From the NCBI GenBank assembly GCA_963920705.1, contig OY987225.1, positions 11,194,158 through 11,258,157 of the forward strand: a stretch of DNA of 64,000 nt, written 5' to 3'. Positions within the stretch are counted from its first letter, which is position 1, and each line of letters begins with the position of its first letter. Source of the stretch: Odiellus spinosus. Taxonomy: Eukaryota > Arthropoda > Arachnida > Opiliones > Phalangiidae. This document shows, one piece after another, positions 50,206 through 62,100 of the stretch. The translations under genes were made by a program, and so were the position numbers. The notes under the pieces were generated by a model, which was given only the letters and a program-made list of their open reading frames with translations, ran no database searches and was not told the DNA's origin.

Positions 50206-53118
50206 CACGTTTTTCGAATCACGTTTTTTGAATCACGTTTTTCGAACCACGTTTTTCGAATCACGTTTTTCGAATCACGTTTTTCAAATCACGTTTTTCG
50301 AATCACGTTTTTCGAATCACGTTTTTCGAATCACGTTTTTCGAATCACGTTTTTCGAATGACGTTTTTCGAATCACGTTTTTCGAATGACGTTTTTCGAC
50401 TGACGTTTTTCGAATCACGTTTTTCGAATCACGTTTTTCGAATCACGTTTTTCGAATCACGTTTTTCAAATCACGTTTTTCGAATCACGTTTTTCGAATC
50501 ACGTTTTTCGAATCACGTTTTTCGAATCACGTTTTTCGAACCACGTTTTTCGAACCACGTTTTTCGAACCACTTCCTTCGAACCTCGTTTTTCGAATCAC
50601 GTTTTTCGAATCTAGTTTTCGAATCACGTTTTTCGAATCACGTTTTTCGAATCACGTTTTTCGAATCACGTTTTTCGAATCACGTTTTTCGAACCACGTT
50701 TTTCGTACCACGTTTTTCGAACCACGTTTTTCGAATCACGTTTTTCGAATCACGTTTTTCGAACCACGTTTTTCGAATCACGTTTTTCGAATCACGTTTT
50801 TCAAATCTCGTTTTTCGAATCACGTTTTTCGAATCACGTTTTTCGAATCACGTTTTTCGAATCACGTTTTTCAAATCACGTTTTTCGAATCACGTTTTTC
50901 GAATCACGTTTTTCGAATCACGTTTTTCGAATCACGTTTTTCGAACCACGTTTTTCGAACCACTTCCTTCGAACCTCGTTTTTCGAATCACGTTTTTCGA
51001 ATCTAGTTTCGAATCACGTTTTTCGAATCACGCTTTTCGAATCACGTTTTTCGAATCACGTTTTTCGAATCACGTTTTTCGAATCACGTTTTTCGAATCA
51101 CGTTTTTCGAATCACGTTTTTCGAATCACGTTTTTCAAATCACGTTTTTCGAATCACGTTTTTCGAATCACGTTTTTCGAATCACGTTTTTCGAATCACG
51201 TTTTTCGAACCACGTTTTTCGAACCACTTCCTTCGAACCTCGTTTTTCGAATCACGTTTTTCGAATCTAGTTTCGAATCACGTTTTTCGAATCACGCTTT
51301 TCGAATCACGTTTTTCGAATCACGTTTTTCGAATCACGTTTTTCGAACCACGTTTTTCGAACCACGTTTTTCGAACCACGTTTTTCGAATCACGTTTTTC
51401 GAATCACGTTTTTCGAACCACGTTTTTCGAATCACGTTTTTCGAATCACGTTTTTCGAATCAAGTTTTTCGAATCACGTTTTTCGAATCACGTTTTTCGA
51501 ATCACGTTTTTCGAATCACGTTTATCGAATCACGTTTTTCGAATCACGTTTTTCGAATCACGTTTTTCGAATCACGTTTTTCGAATCACGTTTTTCGAAT
51601 CACGTTTTTCGAATCACGTTTATCGAATCACGTTTTTCGAATCCCGTTTTTCGAATCACGTTTTTCGAATGACGTTTTTCGAATGACGTTTTTCGAATGA
51701 CGTTTTTCGAATGACGTTTTTCGAATGACGTTTTCGAATGACGTTTTTCGAATGACGTTTTTCGAATGACGTTTTTCGAATGAAGTTTTTTGAATCACGT
51801 TTTTCGAATGACGTTTTTCGAATCACGTTTTTCGAATGACGTTTTTCGAATCACGTTTTTCGAATGACGTTTTTCGACTGACGTTTTTCGAATCACGTTT
51901 TTCGAATCACGTTTTTCAAATCACGTTTTTCGAATCACGTTTTTCGAATCACGTTTTTCGAATCACGTTTTTCGAATCACGTTTTTCGAACCACGTTTTT
52001 CGAACCACGTTTTTCGAACCACTTCCTTCGAACCTCGTTTTTCGAATCACGTTTTTCGAATCTAGTTTTCGAATCACGTTTTTCGAATCACGTTTTTCGA
52101 ACCACGTTTTTCGAACATCGTTTTTCGAACCACGTTTTTCGAATCACGTTTTTCGAATCACGTTTTTCGAATCACGTTTTTCGAACCACGTTTTTCGAAT
52201 CACGTTTTTCGAATCACGTTTTTCAAATCTCGTTTTTCGAATCACGTTTTTCGAATCACGTTTTTCGAATCACGTTTTTCAAATCACGTTTTTCGAATCA
52301 CGTTTTTCGAATCACGTTTTTCGAATCACGTTTTTCGAATCACTTCCTTCGAACCTCGTTTTTCGAATCACGTTTTTCGAATCTAGTTTTCGAATCACGT
52401 TTTTCGAATCACGTTTTTCGAATCACGTTTTTCGAATCACGTTTTTCGAATCACGTTTTTCGAACCACGTTTTTCGAACCACGTTTTTCGAATCACGTTT
52501 TTCGAATCACGTTTTTCGAATCACGTTTTTCGAATCACGTTTTTCGAACCACGTTTTTCGAATCACGTTTTTCGAACCACGTTTTTCGAACCACTTTCTT
52601 CGAACCTCGTTTTTCGAATCACGTTTTTCGAATCACGTTTTTCGAATCACGTTTTTCGAACCACGTTTTTCGAATCACGTTTTTCAAATGACGTTTTTCG
52701 AATCACGTTTTTCGAATGACGTTTTTCGAATCACGTTTTTCGAACCACGTTTTTCGAACCACGTTTTTCGAACCACGTTTTTCGAATCACGTTTTTCGAA
52801 TCACGTTTTTCGAACCACGTTTTTCGAATCACGTTTTTCGAATCACGTTTTTCAAATCTCGTTTTTCGAATCACGTTTTTCGAATCACGTTTTTCGAATC
52901 AAGTTTTTCGAATCACGTTTTTCGAATCACGTTTTTCGAATCACGTTTTTCGAATCACGTTTATCGAATCACGTTTTTCGAATCACGTTTTTCGAATCAC
53001 GTTTTTCGAATCACGTTTTTCGAATCACGTTTTTCGAATCACGTTTTTCGAATCACGTTTATCGAATCACGTTTTTCGAATCCCGTTTTTCGAATCACGT
53101 TTTTCGAATGACGTTTTT
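50206..53118 (-). repeat. Right-arm segmental duplication, first copy
   Basis: This segment carries the same ordered landmarks as 53,180-56,106, at an offset of 2,974 bp near the start (GTTTTTTGAATC at 50,226 and 53,200) and 2,988 bp later (51,836 against 54,824; 52,716 against 55,704). The 14-bp change in offset is one monomer. Together the copies correspond to a single left-arm segment, about 42,860-45,803. The copy ends at a GAATGACG/GACTGACG junction near 53,118, which resembles 51,876 rather than the arm's expected continuation, so the edge looks recombinant. Confidence 0.85.
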
Positions 53119-53179
53119 CGACTGACGTTTTTCGAATCACGTTTTTCGAATCACGTTTTTCAAATCACGTTTTTCGAAT

Positions 53180-56106
53180 CACGTTTTTCGAATCACGTTT
53201 TTTGAATCACGTTTTTCGAACCACGTTTTTCGAATCACGTTTTTCGAATCACGTTTTTCAAATCACGTTTTTCGAATCACGTTTTTCGAATCACGTTTTT
53301 CGAATCACGTTTTTCGAATCACGTTTTTCGAATGACGTTTTTCGAATCACGTTTTTCGAATGACGTTTTTCGACTGACGTTTTTCGAATCACGTTTTTCG
53401 AATCACGTTTTTCGAATCACGTTTTTCGAATCACGTTTTTCAAATCACGTTTTTCGAATCACGTTTTTCGAATCACGTTTTTCGAATCACGTTTTTCGAA
53501 TCACGTTTTTCGAACCACGTTTTTCGAACCACGTTTTTCGAACCACTTCCTTCGAACCTCGTTTTTCGAATCACGTTTTTCGAATCTAGTTTTCGAATCA
53601 CGTTTTTCGAATCACGTTTTTCGAATCACGTTTTTCGAATCACGTTTTTCGAATCACGTTTTTCGAACCACGTTTTTCGTACCACGTTTTTCGAACCACG
53701 TTTTTCGAATCACGTTTTTCGAATCACGTTTTTCGAACCACGTTTTTCGAATCACGTTTTTCGAATCACGTTTTTCAAATCTCGTTTTTCGAATCACGTT
53801 TTTCGAATCACGTTTTTCGAATCACGTTTTTCGAATCACGTTTTTCAAATCACGTTTTTCGAATCACGTTTTTCGAATCACGTTTTTCGAATCACGTTTT
53901 TCGAATCACGTTTTTCGAACCACGTTTTTCGAACCACTTCCTTCGAACCTCGTTTTTCGAATCACGTTTTTCGAATCTAGTTTCGAATCACGTTTTTCGA
54001 ATCACGCTTTTCGAATCACGTTTTTCGAATCACGTTTTTCGAATCACGTTTTTCGAATCACGTTTTTCGAATCACGTTTTTCGAATCACGTTTTTCGAAT
54101 CACGTTTTTCGAATCACGTTTTTCAAATCACGTTTTTCGAATCACGTTTTTCGAATCACGTTTTTCGAATCACGTTTTTCGAATCACGTTTTTCGAACCA
54201 CGTTTTTCGAACCACTTCCTTCGAACCTCGTTTTTCGAATCACGTTTTTCGAATCTAGTTTCGAATCACGTTTTTCGAATCACGCTTTTCGAATCACGTT
54301 TTTCGAATCACGTTTTTCGAATCACGTTTTTCGAACCACGTTTTTCGAACCACGTTTTTCGAACCACGTTTTTCGAATCACGTTTTTCGAATCACGTTTT
54401 TCGAACCACGTTTTTCGAATCACGTTTTTCGAATCACGTTTTTCGAATCAAGTTTTTCGAATCACGTTTTTCGAATCACGTTTTTCGAATCACGTTTTTC
54501 GAATCACGTTTATCGAATCACGTTTTTCGAATCACGTTTTTCGAATCACGTTTTTCGAATCACGTTTTTCGAATCACGTTTTTCGAATCACGTTTTTCGA
54601 ATCACGTTTATCGAATCACGTTTTTCGAATCCCGTTTTTCGAATCACGTTTTTCGAATGACGTTTTTCGAATGACGTTTTTCGAATGACGTTTTTCGAAT
54701 GACGTTTTTCGAATGACGTTTTCGAATGACGTTTTTCGAATGACGTTTTTCGAATGACGTTTTTCGAATGAAGTTTTTTGAATCACGTTTTTCGAATGAC
54801 GTTTTTCGAATCACGTTTTTCGAATGACGTTTTTCGAATCACGTTTTTCGAATGACGTTTTTCGACTGACGTTTTTCGAATCACGTTTTTCGAATCACGT
54901 TTTTCAAATCACGTTTTTCGAATCACGTTTTTCGAATCACGTTTTTCGAATCACGTTTTTCGAATCACGTTTTTCGAACCACGTTTTTCGAACCACGTTT
55001 TTCGAACCACTTCCTTCGAACCTCGTTTTTCGAATCACGTTTTTCGAATCTAGTTTTCGAATCACGTTTTTCGAATCACGTTTTTCGAACCACGTTTTTC
55101 GAACATCGTTTTTCGAACCACGTTTTTCGAATCACGTTTTTCGAATCACGTTTTTCGAATCACGTTTTTCGAACCACGTTTTTCGAATCACGTTTTTCGA
55201 ATCACGTTTTTCAAATCTCGTTTTTCGAATCACGTTTTTCGAATCACGTTTTTCGAATCACGTTTTTCAAATCACGTTTTTCGAATCACGTTTTTCGAAT
55301 CACGTTTTTCGAATCACGTTTTTCGAATCACTTCCTTCGAACCTCGTTTTTCGAATCACGTTTTTCGAATCTAGTTTTCGAATCACGTTTTTCGAATCAC
55401 GTTTTTCGAATCACGTTTTTCGAATCACGTTTTTCGAATCACGTTTTTCGAACCACGTTTTTCGAACCACGTTTTTCGAATCACGTTTTTCGAATCACGT
55501 TTTTCGAATCACGTTTTTCGAATCACGTTTTTCGAACCACGTTTTTCGAATCACGTTTTTCGAACCACGTTTTTCGAACCACTTTCTTCGAACCTCGTTT
55601 TTCGAATCACGTTTTTCGAATCACGTTTTTCGAATCACGTTTTTCGAACCACGTTTTTCGAATCACGTTTTTCAAATGACGTTTTTCGAATCACGTTTTT
55701 CGAATGACGTTTTTCGAATCACGTTTTTCGAACCACGTTTTTCGAACCACGTTTTTCGAACCACGTTTTTCGAATCACGTTTTTCGAATCACGTTTTTCG
55801 AACCACGTTTTTCGAATCACGTTTTTCGAATCACGTTTTTCAAATCTCGTTTTTCGAATCACGTTTTTCGAATCACGTTTTTCGAATCAAGTTTTTCGAA
55901 TCACGTTTTTCGAATCACGTTTTTCGAATCACGTTTTTCGAATCACGTTTATCGAATCACGTTTTTCGAATCACGTTTTTCGAATCACGTTTTTCGAATC
56001 ACGTTTTTCGAATCACGTTTTTCGAATCACGTTTTTCGAATCACGTTTATCGAATCACGTTTTTCGAATCCCGTTTTTCGAATCACGTTTTTCGAATGAC
56101 GTTTTT
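53180..56106 (-). repeat. Right-arm segmental duplication, second copy
   Basis: This is a near-identical repeat of 50,206-53,118. Unlike the first copy it runs into the block of consecutive GAATGACG monomers at 56,095-56,205, which matches the left-arm order. About 60 bp (53,119-53,179) bridge the copies. Confidence 0.85.
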
Positions 56107-59100
56107 CGAATGACGTTTTTCGAATGACGTTTTTCGAATGACGTTTTTCGAATGACGTTTTTCGAATGACGTTTTTCGAATGACGTTTTTCGAATGACGT
56201 TTTTCGAATGAAGTTTTTTGAATCACGTTTTTCGAATGACGTTTTTCGAATCACGTTTTTCGAATGACGTTTTTCGAATCACGTTTTTCGAATGACGTTT
56301 TTCGACTGACGTTTTTCGAATCACGTTTTTCGAATCACGTTTTTCGAATCACGTTTTTCGAATCACGTTTTTCGAACCACGTTTTTCGAACCACGTTTTT
56401 CGAACCACTTCCTTCGAACCTCGTTTTTCGAATCACGTTTTTCGAATCTAGTTTTCTAATCACGTTTTTCGAATCACGTTTTTCGAACCACGTTTTTCGA
56501 ACATCGTTTTTCGAACCACGTTTTTCGAATCACGTTTTTCGAATCACGTTTTTCGAATCATGTTTTTCGAATCACGTTTTTCGAACCACGTTTTTCGAAT
56601 CATGTTTTTCGAATCACGTTTTTCAAATCTCGTTTTTCGAATCACGTTTTTCGAATCACGTTTTTCGAATCACGTTTTTCAAATCACGTTTTTCGAATCA
56701 CGTTTTTCGAATCACGTTTTTCGAATCACGTTTTTCGAATCACTTCCTTCGAACCACGTTTTTCGAATCACGTTTTTCGAATCATGTTTTTCGAATCACG
56801 TTTTTCAAATCTCGTTTTTCGAATCACGTTTTTCGAATCACGTTTTTCGAATCACGTTTTTCAAATCACGTTTTTCGAATCACGTTTTTCGAATCACGTT
56901 TTTCGAATCACGTTTTTCGAATCACTTCCTTCGAACCTCGTTTTTCGAATCACGTTTTTCGAATCTAGTTTTCGAATCACGTTTTTCGAATCACGTTTTT
57001 CGAATCACGTTTTTCGAATCACGTTTTTCGAATCACGTTTTTCGAACCACGTTTTTCGAACCACGTTTTTCGAATCACGTTTTTCGAATCACGTTTTTCG
57101 AATCACGTTTTTCGAATCACGTTTTTCGAACCACGTTTTTCGAATCACGTTTTTCGAACCACGTTTTTCGAACCACTTTCTTCGAACCTCGTTTTTCGAA
57201 TCACGTTTTTCGAATCACGTTTTTCGAATCACGTTTTTCGAATCACGTTTTTCGAATCACGTTTTTCGAACCACGTTTTTCGAATCACGTTTTTCGAATC
57301 ACGTTTTTCGAATCACGTTTTTCGAATCACGTTTTTCGAACAACGTTTTTCGAATCACGTTTTTCGAATCACGTTTTTCGAGTCACGTTTTTCGAATCAC
57401 GTTTTTCGAATCACGTTTTTCGAGTCACGTTTTTCGAATCACGTTTTTCGAATTACGTTTTTCGAATCTCGTTTTTCGAATCTCGTTTTTCGAATCTCGT
57501 TTTTCGAATCACGTTTTTCGAATGACGTTTTTCGAATCACGTTTTTCAAATCACGTTTTTCGAATCACGTTTTTCGAATCACGTTTTTCGAACCTCGTTT
57601 TTCGAACCACGTTTTTCGAACCAAGTTTTTCGAATCACGTTTTTCGAATCACGTTTTTCGAATCACGTTTTTCGAATCACGTTTTTCGAACCACGTTTTT
57701 CGAACCACGTTTTTCGAACCACTTTCTTCGAACCTCGTTTTTCGAATCACGTTTTTCGAATCACGTTTTTCGAATCACGTTTTTCGAATCACGTTTTTCG
57801 AATCACGTTTTTTGAACCACTTTTTTCGAACCACGTTTTTCGAACCACTTTCTTCGAACCTCGTTTTTCGAATCACGTTTTTCGAATCTAGTTTTCGAAT
57901 CACGTTTTTCGAATCACGTTTTTCGAACTACGTTTTTCGAACCACGTTTTTCGAATCACGTTTTTCGAATCACGTTTTTCAAATCTCGTTTTTCGAATCA
58001 CGTTTTTCGAATCACGTTTTTCGAATCACGTTTTTCGAATCACGTTTATCGAATCACGTTTTTCGAATCACGTTTTTCGAATCACGTTTTTCGAATGACG
58101 TTTTTCGAATGACGTTTTTCGAATGACGTTTTTCGAATGACGTTTTTCGAATGACGTTTTTCGAATGACGTTTTTCGAATGACGTTTTTCGAATGACGTT
58201 TTTCGAATGACGTTTTTCGAATGACGTTTTTCGAATCACGTTTTTTGAATGACGTTTTTCGAATCACGTTTTTCGAATGACGTTTTTCGAATCACGTTTT
58301 TCGAATCACGTTTTTCGAATCTAGTTTTCGAATCACGTTTTTCGAATCACGTTTTTCAAATCACGTTTTTCGAATCACGTTTTTCGAATCACGTTTTTCG
58401 AATTACGTTTTTCGAATCACGTTTTTCGAACCACGTTTTTCGAACCACGTTTTTCGAACCACTTCCTTCGAACCTCGTTTTTCGAATCACGTTTTTCGAA
58501 TCTAGTTTTCGAATCACGTTTTTCGAATCACGTTTTTCGAATCACGTTTTTCGAATCACGTTTTTCGAATCACGTTTTTCGAACCACGTTTTTCGTACCA
58601 CGTTTTTCGAACCACGTTTTTCGAATCACGTTTTTCGAATCACGTTTTTCGAACCACGTTTTTCGAATCACGTTGTTCGAATCACGTTTTTCAAATCTCG
58701 TTTTTCGAATCACGTTTTTCGAATCACGTTTTTCGAATCACGTTTTTCGAATCACGTTTTTCGAATCACGTTTTTCGAATCACGTTTTTCGAATCACGTT
58801 TTTCGAATCACGTTTTTCGAATCACGTTTTTCGAACCACGTTTTTCGAACCACTTCCTTCGAACCTCGTTTTTCGAATCACGTTTTTCGAATCTAGTTTC
58901 GAATCACGTTTTTCGAATCACGCTTTTCGAATCACGTTTTTCGAATCACGTTTTTCGAATCACGTTTTTCGAATCACGTTTTTCGAATGACGTTTTTCGA
59001 ATCACGTTTTTCGAATCACGTTTTTCAAATCACGTTTTTCGAATCACGTTTTTCGAATCACGTTTTTCGAATCACGTTTTTCGAATCACGTTTTTCGAAC

Positions 59101-62100
59101 CACGTTTTTCGAACCACTTCCTTCGAACCTCGTTTTTCGAATCACGTTTTTCGAATCTAGTTTCGAATCACGTTTTTCGAATCACGCTTTTCGAATCACG
59201 TTTTTCGAATCACGTTTTTCGAATCACGTTTTTCGAACCACGTTTTTCGAACCACGTTTTTCGAACCACGTTTTTCGAATCACGTTTTTCGAATCACGTT
59301 TTTCGAACCACGTTTTTCGAATCACGTTTTTCGAATCACGTTTTTCGAATCAAGTTTTTCGAATCACGTTTTTCGAATCACGTTTTTCGAATCACGTTTT
59401 TCGAATCACGTTTATCGAATCACGTTTTTCGAATCACGTTTTTCGAATCACGTTTTTCGAATCACGTTTTTCGAATCACGTTTTTCGAATCACGTTTTTC
59501 GAATCACGTTTATCGAATCACGTTTTTCGAATCCCGTTTTTCGAATCACGTTTTTCGAATGACGTTTTTCGAATGACGTTTTTCGAATGACGTTTTTCGA
59601 ATGACGTTTTTCGAATGACGTTTTTCGAATGAGGTTTTTCGAATGACGTTTTTCGAATGACGTTTTTCGAATGAAGTTTTTTGAATCACGTTTTTCGAAT
59701 GACGTTTTTCGAATCACGTTTTTCGAATGACGTTTTTCGAATCACGTTTTTCGAATGACGTTTTTCGACTGACGTTTTTCGAATCACGTTTTTCGAATCA
59801 CGTTTTTCAAATCACGTTTTTCGAATCACGTTTTTCGAATCACGTTTTTCGAATCACGTTTTTCGAATCACGTTTTTCGAACCACGTTTTTCGAACCACG
59901 TTTTTCGAACCACTTCCTTCGAACCTCGTTTTTCGAATCACGTTTTTCGAATCTAGTTTTCGAATCACGTTTTTCGAATCACGTTTTTCGAACCACGTTT
60001 TTCGAACATCGTTTTTCGAACCACGTTTTTCGAATCACGTTTTTCGAATCACGTTTTTCGAATCACGTTTTTCGAACCACGTTTTTCGAATCACGTTTTT
60101 CGAATCACGTTTTTCAAATCTCGTTTTTCGAATCACGTTTTTCGAATCACGTTTTTCGAATCACGTTTTTCAAATCACGTTTTTCGAATCACGTTTTTCG
60201 AATCACGTTTTTCGAATCACGTTTTTCGAATCACTTCCTTCGAACCTCGTTTTTCGAATCACGTTTTTCGAATCTAGTTTTCGAATCACGTTTTTCGAAT
60301 CACGTTTTTCGAATCACGTTTTTCGAATCACGTTTTTCGAATCACGTTTTTCGAACCACGTTTTTCGAACCACGTTTTTCGAATCACGTTTTTCGAATCA
60401 CGTTTTTCGAATCACGTTTTTCGAATCACGTTTTTCGAACCACGTTTTTCGAATCACGTTTTTCGAACCACGTTTTTCGAACCACTTTCTTCGAACCTCG
60501 TTTTTCGAATCACGTTTTTCGAATCACGTTTTTCGAATCACGTTTTTCGAACCACGTTTTTCGAATCACGTTTTTCGAATGACGTTTTTCGAATCACGTT
60601 TTTCGAATGACGTTTTTCGAATCACGTTTTTCGAACCACGTTTTTCGAACCACGTTTTTCGAACCACGTTTTTCGAATCACGTTTTTCGAATCACGTTTT
60701 TCGAACCACGTTTTTCGAATCACGTTTTTCGAATCACGTTTTTCAAATCTCGTTTTTCGAATCACGTTTTTCGAATCACGTTTTTCGAATCACGTTTTTC
60801 GAATCACGTTTTTCGAACCACGTTTTTCGAATCACGTTTTTCGAATCACGTTTTTCGAGTCACGTTTTTCGAATCACGTTTTTCGAATCACGTTTTTCGA
60901 GTCACGTTTTTCGAATCACGTTTTTCGAATTACGTTTTTCGAATCTCGTTTTTCGAATCTCGTTTTTCGAATCTCGTTTTTCGAATCACGTTTTTCGAAT
61001 GACGTTTTTCGAATCACGTTTTTCAAATCACGTTTTTCGAATCACGTTTTTCGAATCACGTTTTTCGAACCTCGTTTTTCGAACCACGTTTTTCGAACCA
61101 AGTTTTTCGAATCACGTTTTTCGAATCACGTTTTTCGAATCACGTTTTTCGAATCACGTTTTTCGAACCACGTTTTTCGAACCACGTTTTTCGAACCACT
61201 TTCTTCGAACCTCGTTTTTCGAATCACGTTTTTCGAATCACGTTTTTCGAATCACGTTTTTCGAATCACGTTTTTCGAATCACGTTTTTTGAACCACGTT
61301 TTTCGAACCACGTTTTTCGAACCACTTTCTTCGAACCTCGTTTTTCGAATCACGTTTTTCGAATCTAGTTTTCGAATCACGTTTTTCGAATCACGTTTTT
61401 CGAACTACGTTTTTCGAACCACGTTTTTCGAATCACGTTTTTCGAATCACGTTTTTCAAATCTCGTTTTTCGAATCACGTTTTTCGAATCACGTTTTTCG
61501 AATCACGTTTTTCGAATCACGTTTATCGAATCACGTTTTTCGAATCACGTTTTTCGAATCACGTTTTTCGAATGACGTTTTTCGAATGACGTTTTTCGAA
61601 TGACGTTTTTCGAATGACGTTTTTCGAATGACGTTTTTCGAATGACGTTTTTCGAATGACGTTTTTCGAATGACGTTTTTCGAATGACGTTTTTCGAATC
61701 ACGTTTTTTGAATGACGTTTTTCGAATCACGTTTTTCGAATGACGTTTTTCGAATCACGTTTTTCGAATCACGTTTTTCGAATCTAGTTTTCGAATCACG
61801 TTTTTCGAATCACGTTTTTATAACCACGTTTTTCGAACATCGTTTTTCGAACCACGTTTTTCGAATCACGTTTTTCGAATCACGTTTTTCGAATCACGTT
61901 TTTCGAACCACGTTTTTCGAATCACGTTTTTCGAATCACGTTTTTCAAATCTCGTTTTTCGAATCACGTTTTTCGAATCACGTTTTTCGAATCACGTTAT
62001 TCGAATCACGTTTATCGAATCACGTTTTTCGAATCCCGTTTTTCGAATCAAGTTTTTCGAATGACGTTTTTCGAATGACGTTTTTCGAATGACGTTTTTC

